Shown: positions 1 to 6,782 of the stretch, piece after piece | Layout of the letters: every line of letters starts with the position of its first letter | Numbering within the stretch: the stretch's first letter is position 1 | Assembly (NCBI GenBank): GCA_018702715.1 | Contig: JABIYQ010000471.1 | Coordinates: 1 to 8,866, forward strand | Reading direction: 5' to 3' | Source of the DNA: Desulfobacula sp. | Lineage (GTDB): Bacteria; Desulfobacterota; Desulfobacteria; Desulfobacterales; Desulfobacteraceae | DNA: 8,866 bases | The notes under the pieces: generated by a model | Told to the model about the DNA's origin: nothing | Database searches by the model: none | The model's input: the letters and a program-made list of their open reading frames with translations, nothing else | Position numbers and translations under genes: made by a program

Positions 1-87
1 ACAAATATCAACACCGATATTATATTCTTTGGGGATATCCCAATCAAAATTATTGTATACCTCTTCATAGTTTTTGCCAGTAAACAT
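1..87 (-). CDS. Acyl-CoA synthetase (AMP-forming), N-terminal fragment, runs off the window
   Basis: Reading leftward from the ATG at 85-87 gives 29 codons without a stop to the window edge, starting MFTGKNYEEVYNNFDWDIPK and continuing into an EYNIGVDIC segment. The pattern of an aromatic-rich start, then W-x-IP and FN/YNIG-D-C, is how acetyl-CoA synthetase-like and medium-chain or benzoate-type acyl-CoA ligases begin. These activate a carboxylic acid to its CoA thioester with ATP in the cytoplasm. An AGGAG ribosome site lies six bases upstream of the start, on the minus strand. The substrate cannot be told because the AMP-binding and acyl-binding parts are outside the window. The gene is divergent from the PAS-LuxR regulator at 512, a common arrangement for a regulator and its target. 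The start is well supported; the family call rests on only 29 residues. Confidence 0.6.
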   Translation of the reverse strand, partial: MFTGKNYEEVYNNFDWDIPKEYNIGVDIC

Positions 88-340
88 GAAAGTCTCCTAT
101 CTAAATATTTAAACAAATTTCCAGATCCATTTAAGGATCCCATCCGTCTACTTTTACCCATTCCGGCTTTATTCGATCTTTGGTGATTTAAACAATAGCA
201 CTATTTATTTGTAAGCAAAAGATAGAAAATAGATAGAATAATGACTGTTATTTCCCGTCATTAACTGTTAAGAATAATAATCTTTTAAATTGTATAAATT
301 TTATTTCTGGTTTATTTTTCCACAGAAAAGGAGCGTATAT

Positions 341-469
341 TTGAATTTCATTTTCACCAAACGGTTGCTATTTTTCAGTTCCTATTGTTGCTATACTCTG
401 TTTCATTTTGTTTCATTGATGGAGGATTTCAAGAGACGAACAGGCATGTTTTTACAAATTGAATTTTAA
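341..469 (+). CDS. Possible small hydrophobic peptide (42 aa), TTG start
   Basis: A TTG codon at 341 is preceded by AAAAGGAG (326-333) with a seven-base spacer, which is the best Shine-Dalgarno match in this intergenic region. The frame runs 42 codons to a TAA at 467-469. The product would begin with a short basic stretch (TKR at residues 6-8), then a hydrophobic aromatic and cysteine-containing segment at about residues 9-26, and end in a charged tail, which looks like a single membrane-spanning peptide. It lies 42 bp upstream of the PAS-LuxR start and in the same direction, so it could be a leader peptide. I recognise no family, and a frame of this length in AT-rich DNA can arise by chance. 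Confidence 0.2.
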   Translation: MNFIFTKRLLFFSSYCCYTLFHFVSLMEDFKRRTGMFLQIEF

Positions 470-496
470 AAGGTATCACTGTATTCAAATTTTTTT
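456..496 (+). terminator. Weak inverted repeat followed by a T-run (attenuator-like)
   Basis: TTGAAT (459-464) pairs with ATTCAA (483-488) across an 18-base loop, and seven T residues follow (490-496). This resembles a very weak intrinsic terminator or attenuator just before the regulator gene, overlapping the end of the possible small ORF. The stem is short and has one G-C pair, so it may be accidental. Confidence 0.15.
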
Positions 497-511
497 AATA
501 AGGCAGAAAAA

Positions 512-1828
512 ATGAATATTGAAATCAATTCCGGAGATAATTTAAATCAAAAATTATTGAAGTTAGAGAAGCGTGTCAATGATTTGGAGGATAAGCTTGC
601 CAGGACAAAGAGACAATTGAATGAAAGTCACCGGGAGTTCAAGGGCGCTTTTGACGATCCCGCTATTGGAATGATGAGATTTAGCCCGGAAGGATATATT
701 CTCAAAGCCAATGACTATGTCTGCAAGATGCTTGGCTATTCTATCGATGAACTTAAGCAAAAAGGGTATAAGGATATCACGCATCCTGATGATCTGGAAG
801 AGAGTTTACTGTCAGCGTATAAGATTATTAACCGGAAAGTATCATTTGATCATGTAGAAAAACGCTATCTCAAAAAAGACGGAACGGTGGCCTGGATCTT
901 GTTGAGCTACTCAATGCTTTTTGATAAACATCAGCAGCCCATGTATTATGTTGCCCACGTTCAGGATATCACTGAAAGAAAAAATACCGAAGTGGCCCTA
1001 CAGGCCAGTGAAAATCGGTTTGCTTTGTTTATGAATAATTTACCCGGGGCCGCTTTTATCAAAAATCATAAAGGACAATATATTTATATTAATCAGTTTT
1101 TGAAGCAGTATTACCGTAAAATAAATCCTGATGGTATTTTGGGATTGACGGATTGGGACATCTATCCTGATGATTATTGTGAACAATATAATAAAAACAG
1201 CAACCTGGCCATGACTAAAGGTCGGGCCATGACTTTCGTGGAAACCACACCGGGTGGAGACTGGCAACATTACTGGCTGACTTGCCGTTTCCCCATATTG
1301 TTAAAGAACAAATCCCCATTAATGGGGTGTCTGCGGCTGGACACAACTGATCTGGTTAATGCCGAAAAAAAATTGAAATTGAATGAATGGGAACTCAAGA
1401 AACATGCTGAAAATCTAAAAGAAGTAAACACAGCCCTTAAAGTATTGCTGGATCATAGAGGACAAGAAAGAATCCAACTGGAACAAGGAATGTTGAAAAA
1501 CCTGAGTAAACTTGTTTTTCCATACCTGGAGAAGCTTAAAAATAATGATCTCGACAGCACACAAAATGCATTCTTGGATATCGCTTTGTCCAACCTTGAA
1601 AACATCATTTCTCCCTTGTCCGCAAAATTACTAACCTGGGAGAGTAAACTTACCCCGACGGAATTGGATATAACCAATCTAATCCGCCATGGAAATACCA
1701 CAGACACTATATCGGAACTCTTACATGTTTCGACAACTACTGTAGCATTTCATCGCCGAAATATTCGATTAAAACTTGGACTAAAAAATAAAAAAGTAAA
1801 TCTAATGACACATCTTCGTACAATCTAG
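512..1828 (+). CDS. PAS-PAS-LuxR transcriptional regulator
   Basis: The 438-residue soluble protein starts with a coiled coil (about 10-42). Two PAS domains follow: PAS1 at about 43-157, ending in the PAC-like VAHVQDITERK, and PAS2 at about 165-290. A second coiled coil (about 283-320) leads into a helical linker (about 325-372) with NTALKVLLDHR and SNLENIISPLSAKL. A LuxR/GerE-type helix-turn-helix occupies about 378-438, seen as LTPTELDITNLIRHGNTTDT then TVAFHRRNIRLKLGLKNKK. This layout and linker are typical of a large regulator family in Desulfobacterota whose members often sit beside acyl-CoA or aromatic-acid genes. There is no receiver domain, so it probably senses a ligand or redox state through PAS rather than by phosphorylation. 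The ATG at 512 has an imperfect AAGGCAG ribosome site. It is divergent from an acyl-CoA synthetase, its likely target (inference). Confidence 0.88.
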   Translation: MNIEINSGDNLNQKLLKLEKRVNDLEDKLARTKRQLNESHREFKGAFDDPAIGMMRFSPEGYILKANDYVCKMLGYSIDELKQKGYKDITHPDDLEESLLSAYKIINRKVSFDHVEKRYLKKDGTVAWILLSYSMLFDKHQQPMYYVAHVQDITERKNTEVALQASENRFALFMNNLPGAAFIKNHKGQYIYINQFLKQYYRKINPDGILGLTDWDIYPDDYCEQYNKNSNLAMTKGRAMTFVETTPGGDWQHYWLTCRFPILLKNKSPLMGCLRLDTTDLVNAEKKLKLNEWELKKHAENLKEVNTALKVLLDHRGQERIQLEQGMLKNLSKLVFPYLEKLKNNDLDSTQNAFLDIALSNLENIISPLSAKLLTWESKLTPTELDITNLIRHGNTTDTISELLHVSTTTVAFHRRNIRLKLGLKNKKVNLMTHLRTI

Positions 1829-2052
1829 TAGGTTTGATAAAAGAAAAAATCTATAATCTGGGCGGAAAATTCACATTGACGATCGACTTGTTTTTGTTCT
1901 TCTTTTTTATTTGTTTTTTCCAGATCTTCTGCAAACGTCTGGATTTTTCTTGCGCCAAGTTCTCTTAAACTGTTTTCATCAAAGTATTTGCGATGTTGGT
2001 AAGGAGAAGGATCAAATTGATGTTGACTAATTTTTGAGCCCGTTGCTATAAG
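1825..2052 (-). pseudogene. Start-less coding-like remnant, ParB N-terminal-like
   Basis: On the minus strand an open frame of 75 codons runs from just after an in-frame stop (2053-2055) to a TAG at 1825-1827, which overlaps the stop codon of the regulator on the other strand. It contains no ATG, GTG or TTG start. Near its beginning it reads QFDPSPYQHRKYFDENSLRE. That resembles the ParB/Srx-like N-terminal motif (PYQPRK-x-FDEE-x-L-x-ELA) of partition and nuclease-related proteins. Downstream it becomes a Lys/Glu/Gln-rich stretch ending IIDFFFYQTY. The most likely reading is a decayed or rearranged gene fragment. A chance frame is possible but the motif match argues against it. No function is expected from this piece. 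Confidence 0.35.
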
Positions 2053-2078
2053 TTACCTTTAACTTTAGACCTTAATGG

Positions 2079-2100
2079 TATGATATTATATAAAGGAAAG
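2079..2100 (+). promoter_or_regulatory. Candidate -10 box and ribosome site before the flavodoxin-ferredoxin gene
   Basis: A TATGAT hexamer at 2079-2084 lies in a very AT-rich stretch shortly before the gene, and AAAGGAAA at 2092-2099 sits about five bases before the ATG at 2105. The ribosome site is convincing and fixes the start. The -10 assignment is tentative because no good -35 is seen, and a start point this close to the gene would leave a very short leader. Confidence 0.35.
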
Positions 2101-2104
2101 CATC

Positions 2105-2911
2105 ATGAGTCCTGAAAATACAACCCTGGTTTATTTTAGCCCCACTTCCACAACCCATACGATTCTCAAAGAAATTGCAAGAGGAATCGGTAAAGAAATC
2201 TGTGCCGTCATTGATATTACAAAGCCTGAGATTCGAAACCAGAATGCACCTGAATTTAACAATGACCTTGTACTCATTGGTGCACCTGTTTATGGTGGAC
2301 GATTGCCAAAAGATGCTGCCGATTATTTTAAAACCATTAAGGCATCTGGTTCCCTGGCCGTATTGATAGCATTATATGGAAATCGGGAGTTTGAAGATGC
2401 CCTTCTATAATTAAAAAATATTGCTGTTGATTGTGGATTCATCCCATTGGCTGGGGCTGCCTTTATTGGAGAACATTCTTTTGCTAATAATGAATTTTTA
2501 ATCGCCCTGAACAGACCGGACAAAAAAGATCTTGAAAAAGCATTTTCATTTGGAAAAAAAATTGCCGGTTTACTTAATCGTATTGAAAATCCTGCAGAAC
2601 TTGCTCCTGTTAACGTCCCGGGAAATTTCCCATACAAACAAGGTACATCATTTGGTTCTTTTTCCGTCATCGATGTTACACAAGACTGTGACAGCTGTGG
2701 CCTATGTATCACTGCCTGCCCAAAAAATTCAATTGATGAAGCAAATAACTATGCGACCCTTGATGACCACTGTATTTATTGCTGTGCCTGCATTAAAGCA
2801 TGTCCACAGCAAGCCAGAATCCTGAAAAACAGCCCAATTAAAGAAAAGGCGAAATGGCTCACTGAAAATTGTGCCCTGCGCAAAGAACCCCAAATATTTT
2901 TACCAGGCTAA
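2105..2911 (+). pseudogene. EFR1-type flavodoxin-2[4Fe-4S] ferredoxin protein, interrupted by an in-frame stop
   Basis: One frame of 268 codons encodes an N-terminal flavodoxin-like domain and a C-terminal double ferredoxin. The flavodoxin part has an FMN phosphate-loop motif YFSPTSTTHT near residue 11 and GAPVYGGRLPKDA at about 59-71. The ferredoxin part has C-x2-C-x2-C-x3-CP twice: CDSCGLCITACP, then CIYCCACIKACP. Such EFR1 proteins move electrons between flavin and Fe-S centres in the cytoplasm of anaerobes. Codon 102 (2408-2410) is TAA, and the same frame continues directly with LKNIAVDCGFIPLAGAAFIG. This fits a one-base GAA-to-TAA change rather than a frameshift. There is no ATG or ribosome site for an independent second half. 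It is therefore either a recent pseudogene, a sequencing error, or a case of readthrough. Both halves otherwise look intact. Confidence 0.8.
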
Positions 2912-2930
2912 TAAACACCAGGCTAATAAA
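2902..2930. repeat. Two-copy tandem repeat, 15-bp period, over the stop codon
   Basis: ACCAGGCTAATAAA occurs at 2902-2915 and again at 2917-2930, separated by one base. The first copy contains the TAA stop of the flavodoxin-ferredoxin frame. It looks like a slippage duplication and has no obvious function. Confidence 0.7.
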
Positions 2931-2956
2931 TACCCGACAAATATACAGGTTTTTTT

Positions 2957-3472
2957 TTACTTTTCAATCCCGACCCTGGCTTTCACCCCCTTTTGGAAAT
3001 AATGTTTTATAGCTTTCATTTCCATGACCAAATCAGCTTTTTCCATAATAGCCTGGCTCGCCCCTCTGCCGGTAACGACAACCTCTACATGATCTGGTTT
3101 TTTCTCAAAAAGATCCAGCAATTCCTGTTCGGAAAATAGTTTATATTTAACTGCAATGTTTCCTTCATCAAGGATGACAAGATCATGCTCCCCTTTTTCA
3201 ATAATCCGGGCCACTATTTTGTACCCCTTTATCCCTGCCTCAATGTCTTCTTTGGAAGGATTACCTTTAACAAACTGCCCTAACCCATAATGTTCCACTT
3301 TGATCTGGTCTGCTAACTTTTTTAATGCCTTTAATTCCGAATAATCCCCGGATTTTAAAAACTGACCGATAAATATTTTTTTTCCTGCACCGGCTGCCCT
3401 TAAAGCAAGCCCCAGAGCAGCAGTTGTTTTACCCTTTCCATTCCCCGTATATATCTGGATATGTCCTTTCAT
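2957..3472 (-). CDS. cobO: Cob(I)yrinic acid a,c-diamide adenosyltransferase (BtuR/CobO/CobP family)
   Basis: The 171-residue product transfers the 5'-deoxyadenosyl group of ATP to the cobalt of reduced corrinoids, giving adenosylated precursors of coenzyme B12 or salvaging cobalamin in the cytoplasm. The P-loop GNGKGKTT lies at residues 10-17. A Walker-B-like segment DLVILDE is at 97-103, followed by the family's VVVTGRGA at 131-138. The C-terminus, with IKHYFQKGVKARVGIEK, matches the usual MxxIKHxFxxGIKAxxGIE ending. Length is slightly short of typical CobO (about 180-200) but typical of this subgroup, which lacks the N-terminal extension. The gene stands alone, converging on the flavodoxin-ferredoxin gene with a 45-bp gap. 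No cobalamin riboswitch is evident upstream. The ribosome site is weak (AGGG just before the start). Confidence 0.93.
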   Translation of the reverse strand: MKGHIQIYTGNGKGKTTAALGLALRAAGAGKKIFIGQFLKSGDYSELKALKKLADQIKVEHYGLGQFVKGNPSKEDIEAGIKGYKIVARIIEKGEHDLVILDEGNIAVKYKLFSEQELLDLFEKKPDHVEVVVTGRGASQAIMEKADLVMEMKAIKHYFQKGVKARVGIEK

Positions 3473-3634
3473 AAGCCCTATCTCTTTTATTCAATCTATT
3501 TTCATTTTCCCGCCAATATAAAACCCCAAAAAGTAAAAATCCTTTATTTTTTGTATCTCAGTATTTTATAGGCGGCAAACAACCAACAATCAAGAAAAAA
3601 CAATGATCTGCAGGTAATAAAATAATCTTTATAA

Positions 3635-3807
3635 CTAGTGTTTGAACGAAAACCCACCCATCTACTGCGTTGCTGCAAAATCCTGAAATCCTCATGTACA
3701 GTAGTACACTCCGGTTTCAAGATTTCTTGCGCCTTGTATATGGGCAACTTTGTGAGCATTGCTCCTCTACGAGCCGCCCAAACACGGGGTTTTCAGTCAG
3801 GCACTAA
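3635..3807. mobile_element. 173-bp palindromic, terminal-inverted-repeat element (MITE-like)
   Basis: The ends form 21-bp inverted repeats (3635-3655 and 3787-3807) matching at 16 of 21 positions, both reading inward as TAGTG...GAAAACCC. Inside is an imperfect long palindrome (3657-3744). Its arms begin CCCATCTACTGCGTTGC and end CGCCTTGTATATGGG, and it is centred on TGTAC-AGTA-GTACA (3695-3708). A second small hairpin, GAGC-ATT-GCTC, lies at about 3754-3764. There is no transposase gene, so it would be non-autonomous, or a dispersed palindromic repeat. Its 85-bp core resembles that of the element at 8229-8402. No clear target-site duplication is seen. Confidence 0.65.
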
Positions 3808-3827
3808 CTAAGCTGTTCCATGTATGA

Positions 3828-3880
3828 TTTTCTTAACCTGGATTTTATTGTCCTGGTTTTATTGTCTGGGTTTTCTTAAC
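3828..3880. repeat. Three imperfect tandem copies of a CCTGG-TTTTATTGT unit
   Basis: Units of 14-15 bp run in series at 3837-3851, 3852-3865 and 3866-3879 (CCTGGATTTTATTGT, CCTGGTTTTATTGT, then a diverged CTGGGTTTTCTTAA). The array is bracketed by the direct repeat TTTTCTTAAC at 3828-3837 and 3871-3880. It lies upstream of the candidate promoter of the kinase operon and could be a set of protein-binding sites or a slippage product. Confidence 0.5.
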
Positions 3881-3882
3881 AT

Positions 3883-3915
3883 TTGCTTTTATTAAGGTTT
3901 AGGGTAGACTATAAT
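3883..3915 (+). promoter_or_regulatory. Candidate promoter of the kinase-response regulator operon
   Basis: A perfect TATAAT at 3910-3915 sits 134 bp upstream of the kinase start. A TTGCTT at 3883-3888 is present but the 21-bp spacing is too long for a standard sigma-70 promoter, so an activator may be needed or the -35 may be weak. The rest of 3808-4049 holds the short repeats listed and no gene. Confidence 0.4.
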
Positions 3916-3970
3916 TTAAAAAAAATTAATAAAAAACAGTTTATCTTAGTTTCAGGACTGTGTTATTGAA

Positions 3971-3998
3971 AATTTTGAACCCGTGAATTTTGAATCCG
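3971..3998. repeat. Two-copy direct repeat, 15-bp period, in the kinase leader
   Basis: AATTTTGAACCCG (3971-3983) is repeated as AATTTTGAATCCG (3986-3998), 12 of 13 matching, in the leader between the candidate promoter and the kinase start. This may be a regulator site pair or a slippage duplication. Confidence 0.45.
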
Positions 3999-4049
3999 GG
4001 GATAGGAAAAACAAACCTGCCACCACTGCCAAATGGATTGATTTAAAGA

Positions 4050-6047
4050 ATGGATATGCACAATAAAAGTATTGCCGCAATTTTAAACAACCTGTCAGAT
4101 GCATTCATGATAATGGATGCAAATGGCAGGATCAAATACTTTAATAATGTTGCAGCCAGGATTACAGGATATGCAAGCTTTGAAGCAAAGGGCATGAAAT
4201 GCAAAAATATCTTTAAAACAAAATCATGTGATACAGACTGTCCCTTTTCTAATTTGGATATCACTCCAAAAATCAATTATAGACGTGAGCTTGAAATTAC
4301 CCGTAAGGATGGTACAAAACTCCCTGTTGAATGCACTCGCAATATTCTTCTTTCATCCGACGGGAAACTGTTTGGAGTGGTTGAAGTTTTTAAGAATCTT
4401 TCAAAGATAAAAAATCTTGAAAACAATTTAATATATTCCGAATTTAAATATCGCCGTCTTTTTGAAAGCACCAAGGATATGATTTTTATCATATCCAAGG
4501 AAGGGTTGATAATGGAAGTCAATCAGGCAGTGGTAGACCTGCTGGGTTACAGGGAAAAGAAAGAATTGTATTTATTGGGCAATATCAAACATGTTTTTAT
4601 TGATCCAATCCATTGGCATGTCTGTAAAAAACATATTGATCTTAACGGATTTGTTCAGGATTTTGAGGTGGGTTTCAAAAAAAAAGATGGTACACGACTC
4701 CATGGCAGCCTGAGTGCCAATATCTTTCTGGATGATAATGGAAATATCGTTGGTTACGAAGGTATTGCCAAAGATATTACTGCCCGGATGGATTCTTTTC
4801 GTAGACTTTACAAACATCACCAGGAACTTGTTTTGATGAATACTGTGTCCCTTACCATGAATAGTTCCCAGGACATGAATGAAGTTTTGAACACCGCTTT
4901 GAGTGAAGCCATGAAACTGTTAAATTTCAGTATTGGCACCATTTTTCTCATCAACCATGATCAGGCCGAATTTAAACTTCAAACCTGGAAAGGGCTGCCA
5001 AAAAACCTTGACAAAAATCTTATCAGACCAGTTTTTCATGATACCCAACTCATGGAATTTTTCCTGGGCAAAGATAACAGCCTGACACCCAAATCTATTT
5101 TCCCCTCTTTTAAAATCACTTTGGAAAGCCCGGATAAAAGCCAGCCCATCATACTTTCATGTTTCCTGATTACAGAAAAAGAACGTCCCTCGGGATTTAT
5201 GGCTTTCCCTGTGGGTGAAACCCAGGACCTTTCCCTGGAAGATTTTAATCTCCTTGGCTCTTTGGGAAATTTTTTAGGCGGCTCCATAGCCAATATTAAA
5301 CTGATAAGGACTGTTCAAAAACACAGGGAAGAACTCAAACACCTGACTGCCCGGCTTTTTCAGTCCCAGGAAATTGAGTGTAAGAGAATCGCAAGAGAAC
5401 TCCATGATGAAACAGGATCTGCTTTGATCGGGATAAATTTCAACCTGGAAGCAGTTGAAAAAATCATACCCTCTGATGATCCTGTTATGAACAACATCAT
5501 CGGTAACATTAAACAACAAATCAATCATACGTATCAGGAAATGAGGCGAATTTCCCACCTTTTGCACCCGGCCCTTTTAACAGATCTGGGACTTGAACCT
5601 GCCCTTGATTCCTATCTGAACCAGATAGCCAAACAAAGCTCTCTGAATATTGATTTTAAAATGGTCGGATTCACAGGACGGATTAACCATGATATTGAGA
5701 CTGTACTCTATAGATTTTCCCAGGAAGCCCTGTCTAACACCATAAAATATGCTAAAGCCACTTTTTTTAAGCTTTCCATCATCAGGGGATATCCCTCAAT
5801 TATTTTTATTGCAGAAGATGATGGCATTGGCTTTGATAAAGACGAAAACAATCATGAACGACCTTCTCTGGGGCTGCTCTCCATGAGGGAAAGAACAGCC
5901 ATTCGGGGCGGAAAATTTTTTCTTCGAACTGAAAAAGGCAAGGGTACCCGCATTAGGATTGAAATCCCAAACAAAAACGGCGAATCCTCTATTATATTGG
6001 AACCTATGAATTTTTTACAGGAGATTTATGAAACAAAAGCCGATTGA
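4050..6047 (+). CDS. Soluble PAS-PAS-GAF-like sensor histidine kinase, NarX/DegS class
   Basis: The 665-residue protein has no membrane segment, so it senses a cytoplasmic signal. PAS1 covers about 6-120, with cysteines C51, C60 and C64 in the KCKNIFKTKSCDTDCPF segment. PAS2 covers about 132-246 and ends EGIAKDITAR. A GAF-like domain follows at about 258-420. The HisKA_3 dimerisation helix at about 425-505 carries IARELHDETGSALIGI, with H452 as the likely phosphorylated histidine. The ATPase domain (about 545-642) shows the N-box QEALSNTIKYAKA, the G1 box DDGIGFD and GLLSMRERTAIRGG. An extra 23-residue tail overlaps the next gene. It should autophosphorylate and pass phosphate to the response regulator encoded just downstream. 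The signal is unknown; a redox or metal-responsive PAS is plausible from the cysteines. The start is uncertain between ATG 4050 and ATG 4056, as neither has a good ribosome site. Confidence 0.9.
   Translation: MDMHNKSIAAILNNLSDAFMIMDANGRIKYFNNVAARITGYASFEAKGMKCKNIFKTKSCDTDCPFSNLDITPKINYRRELEITRKDGTKLPVECTRNILLSSDGKLFGVVEVFKNLSKIKNLENNLIYSEFKYRRLFESTKDMIFIISKEGLIMEVNQAVVDLLGYREKKELYLLGNIKHVFIDPIHWHVCKKHIDLNGFVQDFEVGFKKKDGTRLHGSLSANIFLDDNGNIVGYEGIAKDITARMDSFRRLYKHHQELVLMNTVSLTMNSSQDMNEVLNTALSEAMKLLNFSIGTIFLINHDQAEFKLQTWKGLPKNLDKNLIRPVFHDTQLMEFFLGKDNSLTPKSIFPSFKITLESPDKSQPIILSCFLITEKERPSGFMAFPVGETQDLSLEDFNLLGSLGNFLGGSIANIKLIRTVQKHREELKHLTARLFQSQEIECKRIARELHDETGSALIGINFNLEAVEKIIPSDDPVMNNIIGNIKQQINHTYQEMRRISHLLHPALLTDLGLEPALDSYLNQIAKQSSLNIDFKMVGFTGRINHDIETVLYRFSQEALSNTIKYAKATFFKLSIIRGYPSIIFIAEDDGIGFDKDENNHERPSLGLLSMRERTAIRGGKFFLRTEKGKGTRIRIEIPNKNGESSIILEPMNFLQEIYETKAD
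6019..6023 (+). promoter_or_regulatory. Ribosome site of the response regulator, inside the kinase gene
   Basis: AGGAG lies four bases before the ATG at 6028, within the last codons of the kinase. It supports the 20-bp overlap start and suggests translational coupling of the two genes. Confidence 0.7.
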
Positions 6048-6693
6048 AATTGTTATTGCCGATGACCATACCATTGTCCGCCAGGGATTGAGAAAGCTTT
6101 TGGAAGATGAAGATTGTCTTAAAATCACAGGGGAAGCCATGAATGGACGGGAAGCTGTCACTATAGTTCATAGACTAAAACCTGATGTTGTTATTATGGA
6201 TATTGCCATGCCTGTATTGAACGGTATTGAAGCTGCCCGGCAAATCAAGCAATCCACTTTGAAAACCAAGGTGATTATACTTTCTATGCATGATCACACA
6301 CGATATATCCGGGAACTCTTAAGTATTGGTGTTTCAGGCTACCTGCTTAAAAATGCCGTCAGTAATGATATTATAAAAGCTATCAAAAAAGCTGTAAAAG
6401 GTGAAACTTATCTGAGCCCATCGATTTCCAGCCGGGTAATTGAAGATTATGTTGGAATGAACCAGAAAACATCCCAGGATGAATTGTATAATACTCTGAC
6501 CAACAGAGAGAGGGAAGTCTTTCAAATGATGGTGGAAGGACACACCACCAAGAAAATTTCAGAGATGCTCTGCCTGAGCCCCAGTACAATAAAATCTCAT
6601 CGTTCCAACATTATGGGAAAACTTAAAATGGACAATATCTCAAAATTAATTCAATATGCCATTCACCTTGGAATCATCGATATTCAAATGTAA
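6028..6693 (+). CDS. NarL/FixJ-family response regulator, receiver plus LuxR HTH
   Basis: The 221-residue protein is a DNA-binding response regulator. The receiver domain (about 5-122) has the acidic pair D12-D13 (IADDHTIVRQG), the phosphate-accepting D58 (VVIMDIAMPVLNG), S86 in the Thr/Ser position (IILSMHD) and K108 (GYLLKNA). A linker leads to a LuxR-type helix-turn-helix at about 156-214, with LTNREREVFQMMVEGHTTKK and LSPSTIKSHRSNIMGKL. All catalytic residues are present, so it should be functional. It overlaps the kinase gene by 20 bp in another frame, so the two form a coupled pair. No target gene follows in the same direction, and the next gene is convergent. The targets are therefore unknown. 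No clear intrinsic terminator is seen after it on the plus strand. Confidence 0.95.
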   Translation: MKQKPIEIVIADDHTIVRQGLRKLLEDEDCLKITGEAMNGREAVTIVHRLKPDVVIMDIAMPVLNGIEAARQIKQSTLKTKVIILSMHDHTRYIRELLSIGVSGYLLKNAVSNDIIKAIKKAVKGETYLSPSISSRVIEDYVGMNQKTSQDELYNTLTNREREVFQMMVEGHTTKKISEMLCLSPSTIKSHRSNIMGKLKMDNISKLIQYAIHLGIIDIQM

Positions 6694-6738
6694 TTGATCA
6701 AACAACTTTACTATCTAAAAATTTAAACCCAAATAGAG

Positions 6739-6758
6739 TAAAAAAATCCTTTAGGATT
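6739..6758 (-). terminator. Rho-independent terminator-like hairpin after the DUF39 gene
   Basis: Read on the minus strand, AATCCT-AA-AGGATT forms a six-base-pair stem (6745-6758) followed directly by a T-run (6740-6746 as A on the plus strand). It lies 24 bases past the stop of the DUF39-ferredoxin gene. The stem is short and AT-rich with a tight loop, so it may be weak. Confidence 0.45.
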
Positions 6759-6782
6759 GGGCATCTATTTGTTGCCTTAGGG

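Larger units (their letters stand above)
88..511. promoter_or_regulatory. Divergent intergenic region between acyl-CoA synthetase and PAS-LuxR regulator
   Basis: This 424-bp AT-rich stretch must hold the promoters of both divergent genes. Visible elements are a perfect short palindrome TTAACTGTTAA at 261-271, which could be an operator half-site pair; repeated TTTCATT words around 345-417; and a TATACT hexamer at 392-397 without a properly spaced -35 partner. I see no convincing sigma-54 (GG-N10-GC) site. A possible small ORF (341-469) and a weak inverted repeat (456-492) are listed separately. The promoters themselves cannot be placed with confidence. Confidence 0.4.

Noticed and set aside
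2447..2911. Independent ferredoxin gene starting at TTG 2447
   Set aside because: No ribosome site precedes the TTG, and the flavodoxin sequence continues in the same frame across the stop, so this is the second half of one interrupted gene.
2931..2958. Intrinsic terminator at the nine-T run after the flavodoxin-ferredoxin gene
   Set aside because: The T-run is clear but I find no stem of more than about three base pairs directly before it.
3473..3634. Cobalamin riboswitch upstream of the cobO gene
   Set aside because: No B12-box-like sequence or extended paired structure is seen in the region upstream of the start, and the palindromic element begins soon after.
3544..3759. 71-codon minus-strand open frame
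   Set aside because: It lies largely inside the palindromic element at 3635-3807, has no ribosome site and matches no family; the frame follows from the repeat.
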